DNA of 5,150 nt from RGIG4708 sp045633845. GTDB taxonomy: Bacteria; Bacillota; Clostridia; UMGS1810. Positions 1 through 5,150 of the stretch are shown one piece after another; within the stretch, counting starts at the first letter, position 1, and the number at the start of each line of letters is the position of its first letter. Location of the stretch: contig JAZQZC010000054.1 of assembly GCA_045633845.1 (NCBI GenBank), forward strand, positions 1-5,150, written 5' to 3'. The notes beneath the pieces are model-generated. The model worked only from the letters and a program-made list of their open reading frames with translations, made no database searches and had not been told where the DNA came from. A program made the position numbers and the translations under genes.

Positions 1-72
1 GTCAATGCGTGATATATACATCCCTTTTTGTATTGTATCGTGGTTGACACTAAAGCTTGCTATTTTTTTCAT
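1..72 (-). CDS. luxS: LuxS, S-ribosylhomocysteine lyase, N-terminal fragment (cut by window edge)
   Basis: Only the first 24 codons are present; the rest lies left of the window. The peptide begins MKKIASFSVNH and continues through a segment ending MYISRID. This matches the LuxS N-terminus, which has the family pattern of a Ser at about residue 6 and a His at residue 11 (here S6 and H11, both substrate-pocket residues in known LuxS structures). LuxS cleaves S-ribosylhomocysteine to homocysteine and the AI-2 precursor DPD in the activated methyl cycle. The zinc ligands (HxxEH and a later Cys) lie outside the window and cannot be checked. The ATG at 70-72 is preceded by AGGGAG with 8-base spacing and by a good sigma-A promoter. 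The gene is transcribed away from the glycan operon. The identification rests on a short stretch but a distinctive one. Confidence 0.82.
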   Translation of the reverse strand, partial: MKKIASFSVNHDTIQKGMYISRID

Positions 73-80
73 AGTTAAAT

Positions 81-86
81 CTCCCT
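81..86 (-). promoter_or_regulatory. Ribosome binding site of luxS
   Basis: The minus strand reads AGGGAG here, 8 bases before the ATG at 72-70. It fixes the luxS start and supports the partial gene as real. Confidence 0.75.
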
Positions 87-122
87 GCTTGTAAATTAAT
101 TATAAGATGATTTTATATCAAA

Positions 123-151
123 ATTATACAACATCATATGCTTAATTTCAA
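123..151 (-). promoter_or_regulatory. Sigma-A type promoter for luxS
   Basis: On the minus strand TTGAAA (151-146) is separated by exactly 17 bases from a perfect TATAAT (128-123). This is 5/6 plus 6/6 to the housekeeping consensus at ideal spacing. Transcription would start near 116, giving a leader of about 44 bases before the luxS ATG. No riboswitch-sized leader fits in that space. Confidence 0.7.
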
Positions 152-210
152 TATCATCTGATAACGATATTTTGTGAATTTGTATATTTTTGCATTAATT
201 TTAACATTAG

Positions 211-221
211 TGATAAATCAA
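211..221. repeat. Operator-like repeat TGATAAATCAA, copy 1
   Basis: The word TGATAAATCAA occurs here and again at 254-264, 43 bases apart start to start, or about four helical turns. Its core TGAT-AA-ATCA is dyad-symmetric, as expected for a site bound by a dimeric helix-turn-helix regulator. This copy lies just upstream of an extended -10 element (227-235). The role as an operator is inference; the repeat and its symmetry are directly visible. Confidence 0.5.
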
Positions 222-226
222 GGAGC

Positions 227-235
227 TGTTATAAA
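227..235 (+). promoter_or_regulatory. Candidate extended -10 promoter for the glycan operon
   Basis: The sequence TGTTATAAA fits the extended -10 form TGnTATAAT with one mismatch. There is no good -35 hexamer 16-18 bases upstream, which extended -10 promoters tolerate. Transcription would begin near 242, giving a leader of about 98 bases. It is flanked by the two TGATAAATCAA copies. It is an alternative or additional start to the element at 275-303. Confidence 0.35.
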
Positions 236-253
236 TTTACAATTTTAAAAACC

Positions 254-264
254 TGATAAATCAA
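254..264. repeat. Operator-like repeat TGATAAATCAA, copy 2
   Basis: This is the second exact copy of the 11-base word at 211-221, in the same orientation, with the same dyad core TGAT-AA-ATCA. It would lie about 10-20 bases downstream of the transcription start expected from the extended -10 at 227-235, and about 10 bases upstream of the -35 of the second candidate promoter at 275-303. Confidence 0.5.
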
Positions 265-274
265 CTAAAAACAT

Positions 275-303
275 TTGCTTTTTATATACGTATGTGTTAT
301 CAT
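275..303 (+). promoter_or_regulatory. Candidate sigma-A promoter for the glycan operon
   Basis: TTGCTT (275-280) lies 17 bases before TATCAT (298-303). The -10 matches 5/6 to consensus, but the -35 is weak, keeping only TTG. Transcription would start near 310, giving a leader of about 30 bases ahead of the GTG at 340. In DNA this AT-rich such matches arise easily, so this is a candidate only. Confidence 0.35.
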
Positions 304-328
304 ATATGTTAGGTTAGTATATTATTAT

Positions 329-335
329 GGGGTGA
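329..335 (+). promoter_or_regulatory. Ribosome binding site deciding the GTG start at 340
   Basis: GGGGTGA, continuing as GGTGAT, pairs with the 3' part of the anti-Shine-Dalgarno sequence, which explains the short apparent gap of 4 bases to the GTG. It supports GTG 340 as the aminotransferase start; there is no in-frame ATG nearby with a better site. Confidence 0.7.
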
Positions 336-339
336 TTTT

Positions 340-1467
340 GTGAACAGAAAGATATACCTTTCTTCGCCGTGTATGTGCGGAGAGGAAATGAAGTACATAA
401 AAGAAGCATTTGATACCAACTGGGTTGCTCCGCTTGGTAAAAATGTAAATGAGTTTGAAAACGCAATAAAAGCATACGCAGGAGTTAAGGGCGCTGTTGC
501 AATGAGCGCGGGCACTGCGGCAATACATATGGCTCTGCGTGCACTTGGTGTTGGCAGCGGAGATATTGTATTTTGCCAGTCTATGACATTTTCGGCAAGT
601 GCAAACCCTATAGTGTATCAGAATGCAACCCCTGTATTTATAGACAGTGAGCCTGACACGTGGAATATGAGCCCTGATGCTCTCCGCGCCGCATTTAAAA
701 AATATCCCCATCCAAAGGCGGTTGTTGTTGTGCATTTGTATGGCACTCCTGCCAAAATGGATGAGATTATGCAAATTTGCAATGAACACAATGTACCTGT
801 TGTGGAGGATGCTGCAGAGGGTCTTGGCGGAAGTTACCATGGCAAAAAGCTTGGTGCCTTTGGTAAATACGGAATTTATTCTTTTAACGGCAACAAAATC
901 ATTACCACATCAGGCGGCGGAATGCTTGTGGGTGATGATGAGGGGATGCTGAGTACAGTGCTCAAATGGATTACACAGGCTCGCGAGCCTGCTCCCTGGT
1001 ATCAGCACGAGGAGCTTGGCTACAACTATCGTATGAGCAACATCTGTGCAGGTATAGGCAGAGGTCAGATGACAGTGCTTGACGACCACGTCGCACAAAA
1101 AACGGCAATTTATAACAAATACATAAAAGCTTTTGAAAAGCTGCCAATCACAATGCAGCCGTATCAAGCGGATACCATTCCAAATCACTGGCTGAGTGCT
1201 GCAACAATAGACAAGGGCTGTGATGTGAGTCCTTTTGATATTATGGATACACTTGCAGAGCACAATGTGGAAACACGTCCGCTTTGGAAGCCTATGCATA
1301 TGCAGCCATTCTATAAGGATTGTGATTTCTTTGCTCACGGTGACAGCGTAGTAAGCGAAGATTTGTTTGCAAGAGGCTTGTGTCTGCCAAGTGATATGGC
1401 TCCGCAAATGACAGAAAATGAGCTTAATGAAATAATAGGCATAATTGGAGGCGTATTTAATGTATAA
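340..1467 (+). CDS. pglE: PglE-type PLP aminotransferase (UDP-4-keto-6-deoxy-GlcNAc to UDP-4-amino sugar)
   Basis: The 375-residue protein belongs to the DegT/DnrJ/EryC1/StrS sugar aminotransferases and is close in length to Campylobacter PglE (about 386). Visible features in order are an N-terminal APLG segment (30-33), the cofactor-phosphate loop with GTAAIH (58-63), the TFSASAN segment (83-89), the cofactor-ring acid in VEDAAE (D157), and the Schiff-base lysine K186 in NGNKIITTSGGG. A long QAREPAPWYQHEELGYNYRM-like stretch and RPLWKPMH near 314-321 are also hallmarks of the PglE subgroup. It would transfer an amine, usually from glutamate, onto C4 of UDP-2-acetamido-2,6-dideoxy-4-ketohexose in the cytoplasm. 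GTG start with GGGGTGA. Its last codons overlap the next gene by 8 bases. Family membership is near certain; the exact sugar rests on similarity to PglE and on PglC and PglD being next door. A related 4-aminosugar is possible. The CMC near residue 11 is unusual but has no known role. Confidence 0.9.
   Translation: MNRKIYLSSPCMCGEEMKYIKEAFDTNWVAPLGKNVNEFENAIKAYAGVKGAVAMSAGTAAIHMALRALGVGSGDIVFCQSMTFSASANPIVYQNATPVFIDSEPDTWNMSPDALRAAFKKYPHPKAVVVVHLYGTPAKMDEIMQICNEHNVPVVEDAAEGLGGSYHGKKLGAFGKYGIYSFNGNKIITTSGGGMLVGDDEGMLSTVLKWITQAREPAPWYQHEELGYNYRMSNICAGIGRGQMTVLDDHVAQKTAIYNKYIKAFEKLPITMQPYQADTIPNHWLSAATIDKGCDVSPFDIMDTLAEHNVETRPLWKPMHMQPFYKDCDFFAHGDSVVSEDLFARGLCLPSDMAPQMTENELNEIIGIIGGVFNV
1447..1451 (+). 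promoter_or_regulatory. Ribosome binding site of pglC
   Basis: GGAGG lies 8 bases before the ATG at 1460, inside the end of the aminotransferase gene. It argues against an upstream in-frame TTG at 1445, which overlaps the site itself. Confidence 0.75.
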
Positions 1468-2086
1468 ACGCATTTTCAAAAGACCAATTGATATATTTTG
1501 TGCCCTTGCCGCAATAATAGTTTTTTCGTGGCTTTACATATTGGTGGCTGTTCTTGTACGTATAAAGCTTGGCAGCCCTGTGCTTTTTAAACAGGCACGC
1601 CCCGGCAAGGATGAAAAGATATTTTATTTGTACAAATTCCGTACAATGACAGATGCAAAGGATGAAAACGGCAATTTGCTTTCTGATGAAGTACGTCTTA
1701 CAAAATTCGGCAGACTTTTGCGTGCAACAAGCCTTGACGAGCTGCCCGAAGCATTCAACATTCTTAAAGGCGATATGAGCGTTATAGGCCCTCGGCCTCT
1801 TTTGGTAAAGTACCTTGACGAATACAACGATTTTCAAAAACGCCGTCACGAGGTGCGCCCGGGGCTTTCGGGTTTAGCACAGGTGAACGGCCGCAATGCA
1901 ATCACATGGGAGCAAAAATTTGAGTACGACGTGGAGTATGTTGACAATATCACCTTTTTGGGTGATTTTAAAATACTTTGTATGACAGTGTGGAAGGCCT
2001 TTGCAAAGCGCGACGGAATAAGCGCGGAGGGCGAGGCTACCATAGGCGAGTTTGTAAATAAAGAAAAGGAAAAGCAGAATGTGTAA
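1460..2086 (+). CDS. pglC: PglC-type monotopic phosphoglycosyl transferase (sugar-1-phosphate to undecaprenyl phosphate)
   Basis: The 208-residue protein is a small membrane-bound bacterial sugar transferase of the WcaJ/PglC superfamily, close to the 200-residue minimal Campylobacter enzyme. It starts MYKRIFKRPIDI, followed by a hydrophobic re-entrant helix at about 10-35. QARPG (45-49), YKFRTM (58-63), the catalytic Asp-Glu pair D93-E94 in SLDELPE, GPRPLL (110-115), RPGLSGLAQVNGRN (133-146) and an FEYDVEYV segment (154-161) follow. The catalytic pair has the same numbering as in PglC. It would move phospho-diacetamido-trideoxyhexose from the UDP sugar to undecaprenyl phosphate on the inner membrane face, priming the glycan. 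The overlap with the preceding gene is ATGTATAA and with the next ATGTGTAA. At the helix break usually written Ser-Pro, this protein has S23-W24. The Bacillus exopolysaccharide homologue EpsL is the main alternative analogue. Confidence 0.88.
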   Translation: MYKRIFKRPIDIFCALAAIIVFSWLYILVAVLVRIKLGSPVLFKQARPGKDEKIFYLYKFRTMTDAKDENGNLLSDEVRLTKFGRLLRATSLDELPEAFNILKGDMSVIGPRPLLVKYLDEYNDFQKRRHEVRPGLSGLAQVNGRNAITWEQKFEYDVEYVDNITFLGDFKILCMTVWKAFAKRDGISAEGEATIGEFVNKEKEKQNV

Positions 2087-2672
2087 ATCAGTTGTTATTA
2101 TAGGTGCAGGCGGTCACGCAAGAGTGGTTGCAGACATCGTTGAAAAAAGTGGCGATAAAGTAGTCGGCTTTCTTGATGATTTTAACACAGGCGACGGCAT
2201 TTTGGGAGTGATTGATGATTGCACAAAGTATGCAGACGGCTGCAGCTTTGTTATTGCAATCGGTTCAAACAAGGTGCGAAGCGCAATTGCAAAAAAATAC
2301 AGCGGACTTAAATTTTATACGGCTGTTCATCCCGCTGCTGTCATTTCGGAAAATGTGACAATAGGCAGCGGCACCGTTGTTATGGCAAATGCAGTTATAA
2401 ACAGCGGAGCGGTTATGGGTGAGCACGCAATAATAAATACTGCAAGCGTTGTTGAACACGATAATTCCATAGGGGATTACGTGCATATTTCACCGGGCGC
2501 AACCCTTTGCGGCACTGTATCGGTTGGCGAAGGCACTCATATAGGGGCAGGGTCAGTAGTAAAAAATAACATCAGTATTTGCGAAGAATGTGTAATCGGC
2601 TGCGGGGCAGCGGTTGTAAAGGATATAACAAAACCGGGAGTTTATGCAGGGGTCCCGGCAAAGGAGATTTGA
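2079..2672 (+). CDS. pglD: PglD-type sugar O/N-acetyltransferase (UDP-4-amino sugar N-acetyltransferase)
   Basis: The 197-residue protein has the two-part PglD layout. An N-terminal Rossmann-like UDP-sugar binding domain carries GAGGHARVV (9-17) and FLDD (31-34). A left-handed beta-helix built of hexapeptide repeats follows from about 85 to 185 (for example VTIGSG, SVGEGTHIGAG, CVIGCGAAV). The catalytic histidine is H127 in VEHD, and the second conserved histidine H136 follows nine residues later in YVHISPG, the same spacing as H125/H134 in Campylobacter PglD. The acid after the catalytic His is Asp (D128) instead of Glu. The C-terminus GVYAGVPAKEI is typical of the family. It would acetylate C4-NH2 of the PglE product with acetyl-CoA to give UDP-diacetylbacillosamine. 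AAGGA 8 bases upstream of ATG 2079; the gene overlaps pglC by 8 bases and ends 5 bases before the next gene. Confidence 0.88.
   Translation: MCKSVVIIGAGGHARVVADIVEKSGDKVVGFLDDFNTGDGILGVIDDCTKYADGCSFVIAIGSNKVRSAIAKKYSGLKFYTAVHPAAVISENVTIGSGTVVMANAVINSGAVMGEHAIINTASVVEHDNSIGDYVHISPGATLCGTVSVGEGTHIGAGSVVKNNISICEECVIGCGAAVVKDITKPGVYAGVPAKEI
2661..2666 (+). promoter_or_regulatory. Ribosome binding site deciding the start at 2678
   Basis: AAGGAG at the end of pglD lies 11 bases before ATG 2678. The frame is open upstream to an ATG at 2579, but those 33 extra residues would be read inside pglD and do not resemble a glycosyltransferase start. MRILVLTNFDVGLYNF from 2678 does. Confidence 0.65.
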
Positions 2673-2677
2673 GTATT

Positions 2678-4963
2678 ATGCGAATATTGGTGCTTACTAA
2701 TTTTGATGTGGGTTTATATAATTTCCGCAAGGAATTACTAAAAAAATTAATAGATGACGGCAATGAGGTATATATATCCTTGCCATACGGCAACAGAGTA
2801 GAGCAGCTTAAAGAGATGGGCTGCAAATTTGTTGAAACAGAGCTTTCCAGGCGTGGTATGAACCCTGCAAAAGACATAAAGCTGTTTTTTAAATATATAA
2901 AAATTATCGGCAAAATAAAGCCGCACAAAATAATTACATACACCATTAAGCCAAACATATACGGCGGATGGGCAGCGCGGATAAAGAATAAGCCACTGTA
3001 TGCAAACATAACAGGACTCGGAACGGTTTTTCAGGGTAATGGTTTTGTTACAAATCTCGTTGTACAAATGTACAAATTTGCTTTTAAAAAAGCAAAAAAA
3101 GTATTTTTTGAAAACTGCGAAAACCGCGATGTAATTTTGTCAAAGGGTATAATAAAAGAGCAACAGGCTTGTCTGCTGAACGGTGCAGGGGTTAATCTTG
3201 ATGAATATCCGCTTTGCGAATATCCCACCGATGCCAAAATCCGTTTTTTGTTTATAGGCAGAGTTATGAAAGAAAAGGGTATAGACGAATTGCTGCATGT
3301 TGCAAAACGTATGCACAGCGAAGGCAAAAACGCAGAGTTTGACATTGTAGGCCCGTTTGAAGATGACTACGAGGCAATAATCCGTGAGCTTAATGACAAG
3401 GGAATAATAAATTACCATGGATTTCAGAGCGATGTAAAGCCTTTTATAAAAAACGCACACTGCTTTGTGCTTCCAAGCTATCACGAGGGTATGGCAAACA
3501 CACTGCTTGAGTGCGGGGCTATGGGCAGACCTCTCATTACAAGCAATATTCACGGATGCCTTGAGGCGGTGGTTGATGGGCAGACAGGCTATCTTTGCAA
3601 TGTGAGAAACAGTGAAGATTTGTACCAAAAAATAAATTCTTTTATTGATATTCCTTATGAGCAAAAAAAACAAATGGGTAAAAGGTCACATATGCATATT
3701 TCGTCGGTGTTTGATAAGACAAAGGTAGTAAATGATACCTTATCAGAAATTTTGGGGTGTCGCAGCAAAAATGTGCTATTTTTAACCCTGCTTGACTTTA
3801 ACAGTATTTATGAAAAAAATATATATACCGATTTGCTCAGGGTTTTTGTAAACAACGGTCACAATGTGTCGGTTGTTTCGCCTGTGGAGAGGCGCAACGG
3901 CGGCAATACTCATATTATAGAGCAGGACAACTGCAAAATTTTAAAGCTAAAAATAGGCAATATGCAAAAGACAAATCTTATTGAAAAGGGTATTACCACT
4001 CTTCTTGTCGAAAACAGCTTTAAAAGAGCCATAAAAAAATATTTTTGTGACGAAAGGTTTGACTTGGTTCTGTACTCCACGCCACCTATTACTCTGGTAA
4101 GCGTGGTTGATTATGTTAAAAAGAGAGACGGAGCATCATCTTATTTATTGCTTAAGGACATTTTTCCTCAAAATGCAGTTGATTTAGGAATGTTTTGCAA
4201 AAGAGGTATCATATACAGCTATTTCAGGGCAAAGGAAAAAAGGCTTTACAAAATATCTGACCGCATCGGTTGTATGTCACCTGCAAATGTTGAGTTTCTC
4301 ATTAACAATAATCCCGAGATTTTGAAAGACAAGGTGGAGGTTTGCCCTAACTGCATAGAGGTTGAGGACATTAATGTCACATCTTATCAAAAAACAGAAA
4401 TAAGAAAAAAATACGGAATACCTTGTGATAAAACAGTTTTTGTATATGGCGGAAACCTGGGTAAGCCCCAGGGTATAGAATTTTTGATTGAGTGCTTAAA
4501 GAGCCAGCAACACAGACAAGATGCGTTTTTCTTTATTGTGGGTTCGGGCACCGAGTACGCAAGGTTGTATAATTACTACAAACAATCGGGTCAGAACAAT
4601 CTAAAGGTTATGCCATCGCTTCCAAAGGAGGATTTTGACAAAATGCTTGTAGCATGTGATGTTGGTATGATATTCCTCGACAAGAGATTTACAATACCTA
4701 ACTTTCCGTCAAGACTTTTGTCATATATGCAGGCATCACTTCCTGTACTTGCAGTAACAGATACAACTACAGACATAGGAAGAATTGCTGCTGATAGTGG
4801 CTTTGGTTGGTGGACCGAAAGCGGTAAGATAGGCGATTTTGAAGCTTGTATTGATATTGTTTTGAATGATGATTTACCAGGCAAAGGCAAAGCATCAAAA
4901 GACTATTTGCTAAAAAACTATACTGTCGATACAGGGTATAAAATAATTATGGAGAATATGTAA
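2678..4963 (+). CDS. Tandem double glycosyltransferase: PglA/CapM-like GT4 module fused to WbuB-like GT4 module
   Basis: This gene encodes 761 residues, about twice the usual GT4 length, and contains two complete GT-B enzymes. Module 1 (about 1-360) starts MRILVLTNFDVGLYNF and has TIKPNIYGGWAAR (89-101), the GLGTVFQGNG loop (113-122), FIGRVMKEKGIDELL (192-206), GFQSDVKPFI, and an E-x7-E pair at E270/E278 in HEGMANTLLE. This resembles PglA and capsule CapM enzymes. Module 2 (about 364-761) starts KNVLFLTLLDFNSIY and has NIYTDLLRVF (381-390), LKDIFPQNAVDLG (492-504), YGGNLGKPQGI (590-600), VGSGTE (621-626) and FPSRLLSYMQA (676-686), the pattern of WbuB-like GT4 enzymes. It has no E-x7-E, since PxxLLSY takes its place. 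There is almost no linker between the modules. The likely job is adding the second and third sugars to the PglC product at the cytoplasmic membrane face; donors cannot be inferred. A true fusion, a recent stop-codon loss or a sequencing error are all possible. It overlaps the next gene by one base. Confidence 0.85.
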   Translation: MRILVLTNFDVGLYNFRKELLKKLIDDGNEVYISLPYGNRVEQLKEMGCKFVETELSRRGMNPAKDIKLFFKYIKIIGKIKPHKIITYTIKPNIYGGWAARIKNKPLYANITGLGTVFQGNGFVTNLVVQMYKFAFKKAKKVFFENCENRDVILSKGIIKEQQACLLNGAGVNLDEYPLCEYPTDAKIRFLFIGRVMKEKGIDELLHVAKRMHSEGKNAEFDIVGPFEDDYEAIIRELNDKGIINYHGFQSDVKPFIKNAHCFVLPSYHEGMANTLLECGAMGRPLITSNIHGCLEAVVDGQTGYLCNVRNSEDLYQKINSFIDIPYEQKKQMGKRSHMHISSVFDKTKVVNDTLSEILGCRSKNVLFLTLLDFNSIYEKNIYTDLLRVFVNNGHNVSVVSPVERRNGGNTHIIEQDNCKILKLKIGNMQKTNLIEKGITTLLVENSFKRAIKKYFCDERFDLVLYSTPPITLVSVVDYVKKRDGASSYLLLKDIFPQNAVDLGMFCKRGIIYSYFRAKEKRLYKISDRIGCMSPANVEFLINNNPEILKDKVEVCPNCIEVEDINVTSYQKTEIRKKYGIPCDKTVFVYGGNLGKPQGIEFLIECLKSQQHRQDAFFFIVGSGTEYARLYNYYKQSGQNNLKVMPSLPKEDFDKMLVACDVGMIFLDKRFTIPNFPSRLLSYMQASLPVLAVTDTTTDIGRIAADSGFGWWTESGKIGDFEACIDIVLNDDLPGKGKASKDYLLKNYTVDTGYKIIMENM
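3754..3775 (+). promoter_or_regulatory. Module junction with possible relict or internal translation start
   Basis: GGGGTG (3754-3759) is followed 13 bases later by an in-frame GTG (3773-3775, V366). That is where a stand-alone WbuB-like protein would begin (VLFLTLLDF). The Cys361 codon TGT at 3758-3760 is one base from TGA. With that change the sequence would read GGGGTGA, the same word used as ribosome binding site at 329-335. Internal initiation here is possible but unproven, and the spacing is long. Confidence 0.3.
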
Positions 4964-5150
4964 TGAAAGTATTGCAAATCAATTCGGTGTGCGGCATTGG
5001 CAGCACAGGCAAAATTTGTACAGATATTGCAAAACAATTGATTAACGACGGACACGAATGCAAAATAGCATACGGACGAGGCGTGGTGCCTGATGAATAT
5101 AAAGACCTTGCTGTGAGAATTGGCAGCAATTTGGACAATAAATTAAGTGC
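4963..5150 (+). CDS. Glycosyltransferase, N-terminal fragment (cut by window edge)
   Basis: The first 62 codons are present. The peptide opens MKVLQINSVCGIGSTGKICT, with the Gly-rich GIGSTG loop typical of the N-terminal domain of GT4-type glycosyltransferases in clostridial polysaccharide clusters. DGHECKIAYGRG (29-40) and AVRIGSNLDNK (50-60) follow. The start ATG shares one base with the preceding stop (TAATG), and GGAG at 4951-4954 lies 8 bases upstream, so translation is probably coupled. It would add a later sugar to the lipid-linked glycan. The catalytic C-terminal domain is outside the window, so the family assignment is from the N-terminus alone and the sugar specificity is unknown. 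Confidence 0.75.
   Translation, partial: MKVLQINSVCGIGSTGKICTDIAKQLINDGHECKIAYGRGVVPDEYKDLAVRIGSNLDNKLS

Larger units (their letters stand above)
73..339. other. Divergent intergenic region between luxS and the glycan operon
   Basis: This AT-rich stretch of 267 bases has no credible coding sequence. It contains the luxS ribosome binding site and promoter on the minus strand. On the plus strand it holds two candidate promoters (227-235 and 275-303), the GGGGTGA ribosome binding site of the aminotransferase gene, and two copies of TGATAAATCAA. I see no GC-rich hairpin with a T-run that would act as a terminator, and none is expected between divergent genes. Short palindromes ATACGTAT (286-293) and CATATATG (301-308) are also present but may be chance in such AT-rich DNA. 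Confidence 0.85.

Noticed and set aside
151..170. ATATC...GATAT inverted repeat upstream of luxS as an operator
   Set aside because: Only five-base arms match and the interior is largely asymmetric. In such AT-rich DNA this is expected by chance, although it does abut the luxS -35.
220..235. AAGGAG at 220-225 as a ribosome binding site for a small upstream gene
   Set aside because: No ATG, GTG or TTG with an open frame follows at a usable distance; the frames close within a few codons.
306..317. Tiny ATG frame just before the aminotransferase gene as a leader peptide
   Set aside because: It encodes only three residues, lacks a ribosome binding site, and has no attenuator hairpin after it.
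1445..1459. TTG start for pglC five codons upstream of ATG 1460
   Set aside because: The TTG is part of the GGAGG ribosome binding site itself, and the ATG at 1460 matches the MYKR start of PglC proteins.
910..1479. Long minus-strand open frame of 189 codons opposite pglE (and a similar one at 325-840)
   Set aside because: The translations are rich in Cys, His and Tyr with no recognisable domain and no ribosome binding site, and they lie fully antisense to a well-supported gene. These are shadow frames.
2579..2677. Upstream in-frame ATG that would extend the double glycosyltransferase by 33 residues
   Set aside because: It lies inside pglD in another frame, has no ribosome binding site of note, and the added Cys/Gly/Arg-rich peptide does not resemble any glycosyltransferase N-terminus. 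The ATG at 2678 has AAGGAG upstream and a typical Rossmann-type start.
3077..3096. Perfect inverted repeat TTTGCTTTT-AA-AAAAGCAAA
   Set aside because: It encodes part of a lysine-rich AFKKAKK stretch in module 1. It is nearly all A/T with a two-base loop, so it is not a stable terminator, and it sits in the middle of a gene.

Overview
The window looks like a chromosomal segment of a low-GC Firmicute, probably an anaerobic gut-type Clostridia. The evidence is the AT-rich intergenic DNA, sigma-A-type promoter elements, strong GGAGG or GGGGTGA ribosome binding sites, use of GTG as a start, and protein sequences resembling clostridial homologues. I cannot name the genus from the sequence.

Layout: at the left edge, on the minus strand, are the first 24 codons of luxS (S-ribosylhomocysteine lyase), with a good promoter behind it. 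A 267-base divergent intergenic region (73-339) follows. It holds the luxS promoter, two copies of the dyad-symmetric word TGATAAATCA, and two candidate promoters pointing right. From 340 to the right edge runs a tightly packed plus-strand operon. Its genes are a PglE-type aminotransferase (340-1467), a PglC-type phosphoglycosyl transferase (1460-2086), a PglD-type acetyltransferase (2079-2672), one long gene encoding two complete GT4 glycosyltransferase modules in tandem (2678-4963), and the start of another glycosyltransferase (4963 to edge). Adjacent genes overlap by 8, 8 and 1 bases or are separated by 5 bases, so translational coupling is likely.

Together the first three genes carry out most of the route to an undecaprenyl-diphosphate-linked N,N'-diacetylbacillosamine-type sugar (2,4-diacetamido-2,4,6-trideoxyhexose). 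PglE aminates the UDP-4-keto-6-deoxy-GlcNAc intermediate, PglD acetylates the new amine, and PglC transfers the phosphosugar to undecaprenyl phosphate. The glycosyltransferases that follow would extend this primed lipid. The UDP-GlcNAc 4,6-dehydratase (PglF type) needed to start the route is not in the window. The end product could be an exopolysaccharide, a capsule or a protein-linked glycan; the window does not show which.

The most notable points are the double glycosyltransferase, whose junction looks like a lost TGA stop inside an old ribosome binding site, and the repeated operator-like word flanking an extended -10 promoter between luxS and the glycan operon. No RNA genes, CRISPR arrays or mobile elements were seen.
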